DNA from: Arachis hypogaea
Lineage: Eukaryota; Streptophyta; Magnoliopsida; Fabales; Fabaceae
Reading direction: 5' to 3'
Length of the DNA: 64,000 nt
Assembly (NCBI RefSeq): GCF_003086295.3
Contig: NC_092053.1
Span: 112,175,506-112,239,505, forward strand
Shown: positions 10,406 through 21,319 of the stretch, one piece after another
How positions within the stretch are numbered: position 1 is the stretch's first letter
How the letters are laid out: every line of letters begins with the position of its first letter
Position numbers and translations under genes: made by a program
The notes under the pieces: generated by a model
Database searches by the model: none
Seen by the model: only the letters and a program-made list of their open reading frames with translations
Told to the model about the DNA's origin: nothing

Positions 10406-11490
10406 GCCCCTGCTTTCTCACTTTTATGCTTCTTTTCTTTTTCTTCTCTTCTCTCTTCTTCTTTCTTCCACCTCTCTCTTCTCTTACTTTTACCCTCTTC
10501 TCTACTTGCTTTACTTTGTTTTGTTTGTATTTCATTTTTAGCAATTATACTAGTGTTGCTTTAGTTGTTTATTAATTAAATAAGTTGCAAGTGTTTGCTT
10601 AATATTGATTGGATTGCTTGATTGAATTTTATCCATACACTTATACTTTGCCTTAAGTTACTAACACCTAATTGGATTTGCACATTTACATGTTGCGTAT
10701 TAGGTGAAATTTTTATAAGTGCATAATGAATTTAGTGAATTGAATCGAATTGCTTGTTCATCATTGTTTTTTTAAGTCAATATAATCACATCACGAGGTC
10801 CTTGTTTCTTGTTAATGCTTTGCATTTGTTTGAGTTGACTTGACTTGATTCCCATCAAGACTTGTCACTTTTTGTAACAAACACCTTAACCATGTGATTA
10901 TTTGATTTTTCCTAAGGATGAATAAGTAATTTTCGTTTCATCATTACATTGGTTATTGTTTGTTGTGCTATTATATCAATTTTTCTCTTTCATTTGCACA
11001 ACTTCAATATCCAATAATTCCTACATTCAATTCACTATTGATTGTTGTTACCTAAGTTTTCATGTGCTTAATTGATGCTTACTCATTGATTGCATCTTAG
11101 GAAATTTAATTGAGGAACTCATTCTTACTTTTTGATGGTATGAATGACATTTTAACTGACCGTTGTGTGTATTCTAACCGCGTGCATAATTGGAATACAC
11201 ATATGGCTCATCATTTTCATCATACCACACCACTATGCAAAATTTCTCACTTAGATGCTTATTTACTCTCTCCTTTACCTTTTTGTGCTACTTGCCCTAT
11301 GATTCTTAACTATACTTTATCCATTCTTTTTGAGGATGAGACATAAAGGCGAGGAGCCGGTAGAGGAGTAGGACATCAAGGAGGGATATGCCGAGCATGA
11401 ATTGGACTTGGCGATTTCTACACAACCCAAGCCCCCGCATCCACCGACCGAAAGTGGAGCTCTTGAGAGACAACCCCCGGATTGTGTTTG

Positions 11491-11524
11491 TGCACGGAGG
11501 ACCGTGCAACGCTTAAGTGTGGGG
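11491..11524 (+). promoter_or_regulatory. Hairpin followed by AAGTGTGGGG in element C
   Basis: TGCACGG-AGGA-CCGTGCA (11491-11508) is a 7-bp stem with an AGGA loop; 6 nt later comes AAGTGTGGGG. The stem sequence differs from those of A and B but pairing is kept. Confidence 0.75.
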
Positions 11525-12838
11525 AAGGACTCGTCATTTTGGGGGTGTAAACTTTCTTTTCCCAAACACTTTGCACTTTATTTTTGTTTCTTTTATTAGG
11601 TTTTTTGTATATATTTGGAGTGTTTTTGATTGTTGCATCGCATTTTCTTCTAGTATATATATACATCTTAGTTCATCCATAGTTATCGCATGTTGTATTT
11701 TTTGCATCTTTTTTCGTAGTATATATTTTAAATAGATAGAAGTGTGATTGGATGATGTGAATAGTATAGTGCCTAGTTCAATTTTGTCCTAATTATTCAT
11801 GTTAATTTTTGCTTGTTGAAAATTAGGAAAAGAACTAGGAAAATTTTGAAAATTGCATCTATCACAACATACATACATACATATAGGAAATAATTTTGGT
11901 GAAAAACAACAAGGATTTTTCAAGAATTTTGTTTCAGGGGAATTCTATTGAATTGATTGAGAAAATTATTTTCAAACTTGCTTGAATGATCTCTTTATGG
12001 AACATAGAAGAGTAAAGAACAAATACCTTGTGAGCTTTTGAGCTATATTGAGTGGTTACACATTTTAACCATTAATTTTGTTTATTGTGTGTTATATCTC
12101 TTCTATGATTATAATCTTGGTTTTGCTTGATTCTTTATTTTCAATGATTGATGTTTTGAAGTGCATTTAGCTTGATTGAGGCCATTTTTTGAATTAAACT
12201 CACTCACCCATATGGACCTACCCTTGCATCTACCTTTGTTAACCCCTTTGAGCCTTATTTAACCCCATTGTTTGTAATATCACCACATTGCAACCTTAAG
12301 TGAAAAACTATGAATTACCTTGAATTGCTTCTTTGATTAGCTTAAGTTGAGGAGTATGTGTCATTTAAGTGTGGGAGAAATTTTGGAAAGTATTGGTAGA
12401 GAAAAATTTTGTTTTGGGTAATTATTGAAAAATTTAAAAAATGAGTGCACATTCATGTTTCAATTTGCTTTAACCATATGCATTTGTCATAGAAAAAAAA
12501 GAAAAAGAAATAGAAAAGAATAAAAAACAAAAAGAAAAAAAATGATGATGAAAAAAATGAAATGAAAAAAAAATTGGAATAAGAAATGCATATGTGTTTG
12601 GAATAAAAACTAAGGCATGAATATGTGCGTGAAAAGAAGTAATGGGTAGCAAGGATGCATTATTGTGATTTGATTGATATAGGTTGAGTTGGATACTTCA
12701 GCTAATCAAAGATTCAATCCTTTAGTCCACTTAGCCATATACTCATCCTACCCTTGCCCCAACCCCATTACAACCTTATAAAGACCTCATGATACTTGCA
12801 TTCATACATCACATATTTGTTGATTGTTAGATGAAAAG

Positions 12839-14328
12839 TGATGCGGGAGCATCTTATCTATCTTTTCCTTGTGAATTTGTACTTGAATTGCTAAGTTTAT
12901 CAAAATTTAAATATCTTTTGGCCACTATGGATGCTACTTTAAGTTGTGCACAATTCTATTTATTTCAGGTAGCATTCGGAGGGATTTGACGGAGTTTTGT
13001 AGCAGAAAAGGAAGATAGCGAATGATGCTGTCAATCCTGACCTCCTTGCACTCAAATGGGAATAACTTGAGATACAAAGGTCCAATTGACGTGATTCCAG
13101 CGGCATTTGAAAGCTAACTTCCAGGACTTTCCAACGATATATATTAGTGCACATTCCATCTCCAGCAACCTCTGCATCCTCCACGTTCCTGCCAAGTTCA
13201 GCGTGGATTTGAGAACTCCCAGGGAAGCACATGCTGCCTTCTCCACGCTGAACTTGGGAAAAGCCAAGTTCAGCGTGGATTCAAAGGAACACGCTAAAGA
13301 CGCCACTGCCTCCTCCACGCTGAACTTAGAAATGTCCAAGTTTAGCGTGAATCCTGATAATACCAATGGTCCCCAATCTTCTTCCAAAGGTTGCACGCAT
13401 GGTTTAATTAATTTTGATTAAATTTGTATTTTATTTTAAAATAGGAAAAGATATTATTTTAGTTTTAGAAAAAATATTTTTAAATTAATTAAGATTAGAT
13501 ATAAAAGAAAAAAGAAACTTCTCTTCTATTCCATATTATTCATAATTTACAGTTTAAGAGAATCCTAGTTTCCACTCTGAACCATGAGCAACTAAACCTC
13601 CACTGTGAAGGTTAGGAGCTCTGTCTATTGTATAAATTGATTCTATTATTTTTCTATTTTAATTCATGTATTGATTCATATAATTCAAGAACTGTTTTTG
13701 TTTTTATTTTATGAAATTGGGTAGAACGGAAGTATGACCCTCTTTCTAATTGAGTTTTTGTATAACTTGGAAAGGCTCTTTACTTGAACAATAGCTTGAA
13801 AACATATTCTCCTAAATTTCTAATTATCTGGACTTAACGGGATACGTGACATATAATCCTCTTATATTTGGGTAATTAGGATTTCTATGGCATATAACTA
13901 GAATTGAACTTCACCCTCTAATTGGAATTAATTGACCAAGGAATTGGCAGTTGATGAGAGTTAGAGGAGACTAAAAAGGTCTAAGGAATTAGGTTTAATC
14001 ACATATAGTTTGCCGTGAATTAGATCTTGCATGATTAAAATAGTTAGTAAGAAAAGTCAATCCGGAAAATAGATAACTCTGAAGCTTTAACTGTTTCTCC
14101 ATATATATTTCACAACTTATTTTCTGCCTACCTTCTGATATTCTGAATTTACTTTTTAATGCTTTTGAACTCTCAAACACCATTTCTGTTTGTCTAACTA
14201 AGTAAATCTCTTAACCATTGTTTCTTAGTCCATCAATCATCGTGAGATCGACCCTCACTCACCTGAGATATTACTTAGTACGACCCGGTGCACTTGCTGG
14301 TTTGTTTGTGGTTTAAAATTTCGAACCA
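12839..14328 (+). repeat. 5' LTR of element B
   Basis: Starts TGATGCGGGAGCATC and ends TCGAACCA. From about 12937 it aligns with 29534-30937. It contains a palindrome array (13192-13350), a TATA-like GATATAAAAG (about 13498) and a conserved end block GATCGACCCTCACTCACCTG...CACTTGCTGG. Confidence 0.85.
13192..13350. repeat. Palindrome array in the 5' LTR of B, 72-bp period
   Basis: Two full 36-bp dyads, CCACGCTGAACTTGG + 6 nt + CCAAGTTCAGCGTGG, start at 13243 and 13315 (72 bp apart). A third half-unit ends at 13206 and lacks about 15 bp of its left arm compared with the other LTR. The array ends about 148 bp upstream of the TATA-like site. Confidence 0.85.
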
Positions 14329-14334
14329 AGTTTT

Positions 14335-14352
14335 TGACGCCGTTGCCGGAGA
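14335..14352 (+). promoter_or_regulatory. Decayed primer-binding site of element B
   Basis: TGACGCCGTTGCCGGAGA lies 6 nt after the LTR end. Compared with TGGCGCCGTTGCCGGGGA in element A it differs by two G-to-A changes. Confidence 0.85.
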
Positions 14353-14902
14353 TTGACTGTGATTAACACCTATCAATTGTTTGATTGCTTAGATTAGATA
14401 ATTTTTCTTTTAATTAATTTTATTTTAGTATTATTAATTTTTAATTTTCATTTTTTTCTTTTCCTTTATTTTTCCTTATTTTTCGTTTCCATTCCCCTGT
14501 CCCCTCTTTGGTTTTATATTTTTTTCTTTTGATTTTTTTTAAAACTTACGGCGTTCCTTTTTTTTTATTTTCCTTTTTATTTTCATTTTCTTTTTTTTTC
14601 ATTTTTGTTTCCTTCCATTATTTTTTTCTATATTCTATTAGTTTTGTTTTATTTTTGTCTTCAATTTAAAAAAAAAAGAGAGAAATTTTATCATATATTT
14701 TTCTTTAATTTCTGAAATTAAGTTTGGTGTCCCCTAGTTATTTTTATTTTAAATTTTATGTTTATTTTTTTATAATTTTTGAAATTTTTCGGCTTTAATT
14801 ATTTAGTTGTTTTATTTTATTTCTTTTACACAGGTTACCTCAATGGGAATTCTCTGCACTCTGACGTAGAGATTCCCATCTTTTCTTATTTTCTGTCTGT
14901 TT

Positions 14903-17578
14903 ATGAGCAGGAACAGGGACAAAGAACCTCTTTTAGACTTTGAGCTTGGACCTGAAAGAACTTTTAGGCGGCGTTTACAACAAGCAAGACTGTACAAGGC
15001 TGCAGAGTCCACTATGGATCATAATAATGCTGTTAATGCCAAGATGGCAAATCCAGTTGGGAATGAGCAACCCAGAAGAGTGCTTGGCTCTTACACCGCT
15101 CCTACTGCAGATCTTTATGGAAAAAGTATTGTGGTGTCGCCTATAACTGCAAACAACTTTGAACTGAAGCCACAGCTAGTTACTCTTGTACAACAAAATT
15201 GTCAGTATCATGGACTTCCTCAGGAAGACCCAAATCAGTTTATTTATGATTTTTTGCATATTTGTGACACTGTGAAGACCAATGGAGTGAACCCTGAGGT
15301 GTACAAACTCATGCTATTCCTATTTGCTGTGAGGGATAGAGAAAAACTGTGGTTAGATTCTCAACCGAAGGAGAGTCTGGATACTTGGGATAAGGTTGTC
15401 ACTGGATTTCTGACTAAATTTTTCCCACCTCAAAAGCTGACTAAGTTAAGAGTGGAGGTTCAGACTTTTAAACAGAAAGATGGTGAGACCCTTTATGAAA
15501 CTTGGGAGAGATTCAAGCTACTGACTAGGCAATGCCCTCCGAACATGTTCTCTAGATGGACTCAGCTGGATATCTTTTATGAGGGCTTATGTGAAATGTC
15601 CAAGATGTGTTTGGATAATTCTACAGGTGGTTCTTTGCACATGAAGAAGACACCAGAGGAGACTATTGAGCTTATTGAGTTGGTTGCTAACAACCAATAC
15701 TTATATTCCTCCAACAGGAATCCTTTGCACTCTGAGACCTCTTAGAAGAGAGGTGTTTTGGAAGTGGAAGCTGTTGATGCCATTCTTGCTCAGAACAAGC
15801 TTTTGTCTCAGCAGTTAAATCTGATTACTCAACGGTTGAGTGGAATGCAAGTTTCAACTGTCAACACTCAAAATGCACCCCGAGTAGTCTCTTATGACAT
15901 GACAGGTAATTTTATACAAAATGAAAATTTTGATTATGCTTAATTTTCTTCTGAACAGGTCAATTACATGGGGAGTGCTCCTAGAAATTCCAATAATGAT
16001 CCCTATTCTAAGACCTACAATCAGGGGTGGAGAAATCACCCAAATTTTGGGTGGAGAGAGCAATCTCAGAGGCCACAGAATTTTAATAATAATTCTCAGG
16101 GTGGTTTTCAACAGAATAATTTTAATAACCACCAGTTTCAGTCATCTCAACAAGAAACTTTTCAGCCCCAGCAGAACAATAATTTGGAAGCAATATTGGC
16201 AACTTTTAGACAGAAAACCAGAGCATCCATCAAGAACTTGGAGATTCAGATGGTTCAATTAGCCACAAAAATTAATGAAATTGATCAGAGGACCACTAAT
16301 AGCCTTTCTGGTAACACAATTCCAAATCCAAGAGAGGAATGCAAGGCTATCACCTTGATAAGTGGACAAGTGTGAAGTACGGAAGCACAAGTTAATGAGG
16401 AGCCAGTTGAAAAAGAAGTTCCAGAGGAGAAGAAGGAAGAAGTAGAGCACGTCCCTCCAAAGCGTGCGGACAACCCATTCCCAGAATCTCTTGACACTTA
16501 TCCTACATTGTCAAAGGCTCCTGAGTACAAGCCTAAAATGCCATATCCTTAGAGAGTTCAAAAGGAGACCAAGGACAAGCAGTTTTTAAAGTTCTTGGAA
16601 GTCTTCAGAAAGTTGCAAATTAATATTCCTTTTGCTGAGGTTTTGGAGCAAATGCCTCTCTATGTCAAATTCATGAAGGAGTTGTTGTCAAAGAAGAAGC
16701 CTTTAAAGGGAGATGAGACAGTGGTCCTAACTCAGGAATGTAGTGCCATCATTCAGAATAACTTGCCAAGGAAGATGTCGGATCCAGGGAGCTTTCAAAT
16801 TCCATGCACCATTGGGAGCACAACCTTTGAGAAAGCATTATGTAATCTGGGAGCAAGCATCAATTTAATGCCCCTGTCTGTGATGAAGAAGTTGCAAATC
16901 CAAGAGGCACAACCCACAAGGATAGCATTATAGATGGCAGACAAATCTATAAAGCCTACATACGGATTAGTGGAGAATATCTTAGTCAAAGTGGGTAAGT
17001 TCTTCCTCCCAGCAGATTTTGTGATTCTTGACACAGGGGAGGATGAGAATGCCTCTATAATTCTAGGAAGACCCTTCCTAGCCACTGAGAGAGCTCTAAT
17101 TGATGTAGAAGTGGGTGAATTAGTGCTTAGAGTGCATGATGAGCAACTAGTCTTTAACGTCTTCAAATATATACATTCAGCAGGTGAAGAAGAGAGGTGC
17201 ATGCAGACTGAGCTTATTGATCCAAACCTTCAAGAACCCCCTAATGATGCACAGCAGAAATTGCAGCTCAAACCCCCTTTAGTGACAATCAATAAAATTC
17301 CTCCTGACATCAAACCTAAGTTTGGTATCGAGAATGCATCATCCACCAAGGAGGAGGCCCCCAAAAAGAAGAAAGTACCCAGGGGATAGAGAAACAAAAA
17401 GTTCCCCACTGAAGGTTTCTCCCCAGGAATGAAAATGGTGTTGACTAGCAATCCAATGTGGATTTATACAGTAAACAGAACCCTTTCTCTGGAGCATATT
17501 GAGCTAATTTATGGAGACACAGGAAAGAAGTTCACAGTAAGGGGTGAAGAGCTGAGCCCCTATGATCCTCCTCCTTAG
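14903..17578 (+). pseudogene. Gag-protease pseudogene of element B
   Basis: One reading frame from the ATG at 14903 to the stop at 17576-17578 is homologous along its length to the element A polyprotein (the N-terminus MSRNRDKEPLLDFELGPER parallels A). It is cut by in-frame stops at 15743, 15941, 16373, 16550, 16931 and 17387; no frameshift is needed. The protease active site reads CNLGASINLMP at about 16841: Asp has become Asn (codon 16844-16846), which should abolish catalysis even if the stops were absent. IILGRPFLATERA is still recognisable downstream. Confidence 0.88.
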
Positions 17579-17838
17579 AGGAGCTGACCATCAAGCTAGT
17601 GACGGTAAAGAAAAGCTTGTCGGGAGGCAACCCGATAATTTCGTATCCTTTGTTATTTTATTTTATTTTATTTTATTTTTTCATTGCATTGATTATATTA
17701 TTTGTTTCAAATTTTATTGAGTTTTTACTATTTTCCTTTATTTTACGTGTGTTTTGATCATGTAGAAATTTTTTTGAATAGGAACCGGACACTTAGAAGA
17801 ATTTTTGAACATTTTGGAAAAGGTCAATTCTGCCAACT

Positions 17839-18238
17839 CCACGCTGAATTTGGAATTTTCCAAGTTCAACGTGGAGTGTGCGTGCAACTTGGGTGAGTGC
17901 TTCTGCCAAGTCCACGCTGAACTTGGAGAATTCCAAGTTCAGCGTGGCATACGACGTAAACAGCGTGTTTGAGAGACAAGATCCATGCTGAATTTGGGAA
18001 ATTCCAAGTTCAGCGTGGAGAACGACGTAACTGGCGTGTTTTTGGTTGAAGACCCACGCCAAGTTCAGCGTGGAGAACGACGTACTTAGCGTGCAAGGAG
18101 CCAAGATCCACGCTGGACTTGGAATATCTCAAGTTCAGCGTGGGATATGAGTATCAATTGGGAGTTGCTTCAGGAAGGTCCACGCTGAATTGGGCTCCTC
18201 CCAAGTTCAGCGTGAATAATTCTAAAAAAAAAAGAAAA

Positions 18239-18326
<88 letters not shown>

Positions 18327-18430
18327 GAGGGGCTGCGCCAAACTTGGTCAGCACCAAGTTCAACGTAGAAAAGGAATACCACACAGAGAGCCTGTGGCGC
18401 CGAACTTCATTTTATTCAAGTTCAGCGTGG
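17839..18430. repeat. Internal palindrome array of element B, about 72-bp period
   Basis: Dyads of CCACGCTGAA(C/T)TTGG + 6 nt + CCAAGTTCAGCGTGG start at 17839, 17912, 17983, 18108 and 18180. A collapsed unit (18054-18073) has lost its loop, and two more decayed units follow the TA microsatellite (about 18334 and 18394). Intervals are 71-73 bp. The spacers carry ACGACGTAAAC/ACGACGTAACTGGCGT, which is also found next to the array in LTR A (448-462). Confidence 0.88.
18242..18323. repeat. TA microsatellite
   Basis: About 40 TA repeats splitting the internal array of element B. Confidence 0.98.
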
Positions 18431-18552
18431 TACTATAGTCACATGATCCCCTTTCTCTTTCCCCCACCATACCCGTGATCCCCCCTCCCTATTGTATAAC
18501 ATATATATATATATATATACAACATATATATCTATTACTACCCCCCTGTATA

Positions 18553-19312
18553 CAGTGGCGGAGCTTAGTTCAGACAAAGGGGGGCCATGGCCCCCCTAAA
18601 CATTTTATAAAAAATTTAGTAGTATTTTTTTAAAAGATAAAAAATAGTTTAATTGACTTAAATACTTTACTATGAGTTAAAGTATCTAATAAGTTCAATA
18701 AACAACACTCTCTTTATCTTTAAGTTCAAATATAAAAAATTACATCTTTTTTATTTATTTAATTTAATATTATTTTATATTTTACTATTTATTTAATTTA
18801 AATTTTTATACGATAAAAAATAATAGAATATTCAATAAGTATTAATATTATTGTATTTGTATAAATTGATAAAAAAAATTCAATAAATATTATAAATTTT
18901 AATATTTGTTCTTCTAACTTCTTCTTTACATATTTTACAGGATATATATTCAAATTTTTATATAAAATAATAATGAAAAATCAAAGAATGATACAGTTTT
19001 TAAGAGAAAGGCTAATATTTAAAAAGGAGAATATATAACTTTTACAATATCAACACCTGTAGATAGTTCTTCTACTTTAATGAATCACGAAAAAAGTGAG
19101 ATATAACCTTCAAAAGTTCAAAAAGTTACATCTGATGACTTTAACCTTAACTTTTTGGAACGAGATCTTAAAAAACGGCTTTAAATTTGGCAATATCATA
19201 AACCAGAAAGATGAGATTAGACGAGCTTATCTTAAATGGGTCCATATCAAAAAATTTTGACAATTATTTTTTATCTGACCCCCCCAAAATTTTATTTCAA
19301 GTTCCGCCACTG
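18553..19312. mobile_element. hAT-type deletion derivative
   Basis: Ends are inverted repeats (CAGTGGCGGAGCTTA at the left, CAAGTTCCGCCACTG at the right) and the flanks carry a perfect 8-bp duplication CCTGTATA (18545-18552, 19313-19320), the size made by hAT transposases. Inside, the plus strand near 19185-19250 reads [13 protein letters not shown], which I recognise from the N-terminal TTF-type zinc-finger region of hAT transposases. The rest of the transposase is gone, so the copy is non-autonomous. Confidence 0.88.
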
Positions 19313-19320
19313 CCTGTATA

Positions 19321-19333
19321 TACGTATATATAC

Positions 19334-19415
<82 letters not shown>
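19321..19415. repeat. TA microsatellite, left part
   Basis: TA repeats with two CG interruptions. The tract continues at 28788-28838 after element T, so T landed inside it. Confidence 0.95.
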
Positions 19416-19419
<4 letters not shown>

Positions 19420-19920
19420 ACGGACTGACGGTCCAGCCCAAGAAGCCGCCGGGTCGGGGCACCGCTCCACCCAAGCCCAAAGGAGCCCTAACGGATCCCT
19501 TCGGGTCGGTTAGCCATAACTGACCCAAAGACCAACCACCTCAACCGCACCACTAGCCGGGTCGGAACCCCCAGGGTCGGTGCCCGAGGTACCGACCCCC
19601 TAGTACGGACGACCCGCATGCGTGGAAAGTGACAGCTCAAACTCTCCACCAATGGGCCAAGCCACCACTAGGCCCACCCAACACGCTATATAAGGGGAGA
19701 GGACAGCTCTCCCCCCAAGGTACGTCACATCCTTACCTAACTCTGCCACCCTCAGTACGGACTCTGACTTGATCGTCGGAGTGTCTTTGCAGGTGGCCAC
19801 CCCCTCACTCCGTTCGCTCCCCAACGTTGCCGGTATCTGCTCCGCACTCGCCCAGGATCTCTCTCTCTCCATCACCATTCATCGACAACCCGATTACCCG
19901 AGAACCCCAGGTAACGAACA
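19416..19920 (+). repeat. 5' LTR of element T
   Basis: Starts TGTTACGGACTGACGG and ends GGTAACGAACA. It carries a TATA box, GCTATATAAGGGGAG, at about 19684. The following TTAGCGCCATCTGTGGGGAT (19921-19940) is the primer-binding-site position. Confidence 0.95.
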
Positions 19921-19952
19921 TTAGCGCCATCTGTGGGGATCCCGACGCAGAC

Positions 19953-21293
19953 ATGGAGCGGTACATCACCTCAGAGGAGCTCCGCGAAGGTGGCAGAGCC
20001 CGCTTGAGTAGAGCGAGCTCGACGGCCCGGAACGCCGAGCACCCGAGGCCGTCCGTTCAGCCCAACCAAATGTATACCCAGACCCCCGAGAGGCGCCGTC
20101 TTTTCGGTGGGACAGGAGCCGACAGCGCCAGGATCATGCAAGAACTCAGGCACAGGGTTCAGAACTTGGAGCGGGAGCTGGCGGCAAGGGACCAATCCCA
20201 GGGAAACGCTGGCCACCCACACAGCGGCGCTAGCCAGTCCCACGCCCGCACCCACTCCCCCTCACATGTACACAACAGCCAAGCAAGAAGCCTAACAAGG
20301 CACGAAGAGACACACACACAAGCGACCTCCAGACCCACCCGAAGCAAGTCGGAAGGCCGTTGGGGGTCCCAGAAAGAGGAGGACCGTAAGAGAGAAAACC
20401 CCATCATCATAGGGGCAACCCCTTTTCATCCCTCAATCCTCAAGGTCCGGCTCCCGAGGAACTTCGATAAGCCAACGGACATGAGGTATGATGGGACCAA
20501 GGATCCCCAGGAACATGTCACGGCTTTCGAAGCAAGAATGAATCTGGAAGGAGTAGGCGATGAAGTCAGATGTCGGGCATTTCCTGTAACACTGGTCGGC
20601 CCGGCAATCCGGTGGTTCAACACTCTCCCACAAGGATCTATCACGACTTTCGCAGACATCTCCCAGAAGTTTCTAGCACGGTTCACGACGCGCATAGCAA
20701 AGGCGAAACACCCGATCAACCTGTTAGGGGTCACCCAGAAACCCGGTGAACCAACCAGGAAGTTCCTGGACCGGTTTAACGACGAGTGCCTGGAAATCGA
20801 CAGCCTCACGGACTCGGTCGCTAGCCTATGCCTAACGAACGGCCTATTGAATGAGGACTTTAGGAAACACCTAACAACCAGGCCCGTATGGACCATGCAA
20901 AAAATCCAGAGCATAGCCAAGGAGTACATCAATGACAAAGAGGTCAGCCAGGTTGTGGCGGCCAATAAACGGCAGCCACCCAACCCGCCACCTCGGCATG
21001 CGCACCAGACTGAAAGGTACAAGGAAACTCCTAGAGACAGCACCCCAAACAAACTACCCAAGCAACCACGAGTAGAGAGGTTCACGAACTACACGCTACT
21101 CACGGCGCCTATAGTAGAGGTCTACCAGCAGATTGCAGACAAAGGAATCCTATCCAGACCAAGACTCCTGAAGGAGAGAACGGGAGGCAACAAAAGCCTT
21201 TACTGCGATTACCACAAAGGGTTTGGTCACAAGACCCATGACTGCTTTGACCTCAAAGATGCCTTGGAACAAGCCATCAGGGAGGGAAACTAA
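19953..21293 (+). CDS. Gag of element T (446 aa)
   Basis: I start at the ATG at 19953, 32 nt after the LTR; the frame is open further upstream but only through LTR and primer site. Residues around 200-330 form the Gag core (RWFNTLPQGSITTFADISQ, KFLARFTTR, KFLDRFNDECL). Near the C-terminus is CDYHKGFGHKTHDC, the Cys/His box typical of Tat Gag in place of a CCHC knuckle. It ends IREGN-stop at 21291, and the -1 frame continues with KLNEFSQLIREP, the expected next part of the polyprotein. The frame has no internal break. Confidence 0.88.
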   Translation: MERYITSEELREGGRARLSRASSTARNAEHPRPSVQPNQMYTQTPERRRLFGGTGADSARIMQELRHRVQNLERELAARDQSQGNAGHPHSGASQSHARTHSPSHVHNSQARSLTRHEETHTQATSRPTRSKSEGRWGSQKEEDRKRENPIIIGATPFHPSILKVRLPRNFDKPTDMRYDGTKDPQEHVTAFEARMNLEGVGDEVRCRAFPVTLVGPAIRWFNTLPQGSITTFADISQKFLARFTTRIAKAKHPINLLGVTQKPGEPTRKFLDRFNDECLEIDSLTDSVASLCLTNGLLNEDFRKHLTTRPVWTMQKIQSIAKEYINDKEVSQVVAANKRQPPNPPPRHAHQTERYKETPRDSTPNKLPKQPRVERFTNYTLLTAPIVEVYQQIADKGILSRPRLLKERTGGNKSLYCDYHKGFGHKTHDCFDLKDALEQAIREGN

Positions 21294-21319
21294 ACGAGTT
21301 CTCCCAGCTCATTAGGGAG
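21284..21319 (+). promoter_or_regulatory. Candidate -1 frameshift signal at the gag/pol junction
   Basis: G-GGA-AAC, a canonical X-XXY-YYZ slippery heptamer in the gag frame, sits immediately before the gag stop TAA. Ten nt later, CTCCC (21301-21305) can pair with GGGAG (21315-21319). A -1 slip here enters the pol frame. A simple one-base indel is the alternative. Confidence 0.5.

Larger units (their letters stand above)
9871..12838 (+). mobile_element. 3' internal region of outer element C
   Basis: Non-coding part of an older LTR element, interrupted on the left by A and on the right by B, and resuming at 30938. In order: palindrome array (9909-10405), pyrimidine-rich tract (10410-10520), AT-rich spacer, a hairpin with AAGTGTGGGG (11491-11524), then more spacer with a second AAGTGTGGGAG at about 12377. 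Short ORFs such as 11110-11346 match nothing I recognise. The order mirrors the 3' parts of elements A and B. Confidence 0.65.

Noticed and set aside
18119..19523. ORFs containing Ile-Tyr repeats
   Set aside because: They read through TA microsatellites.
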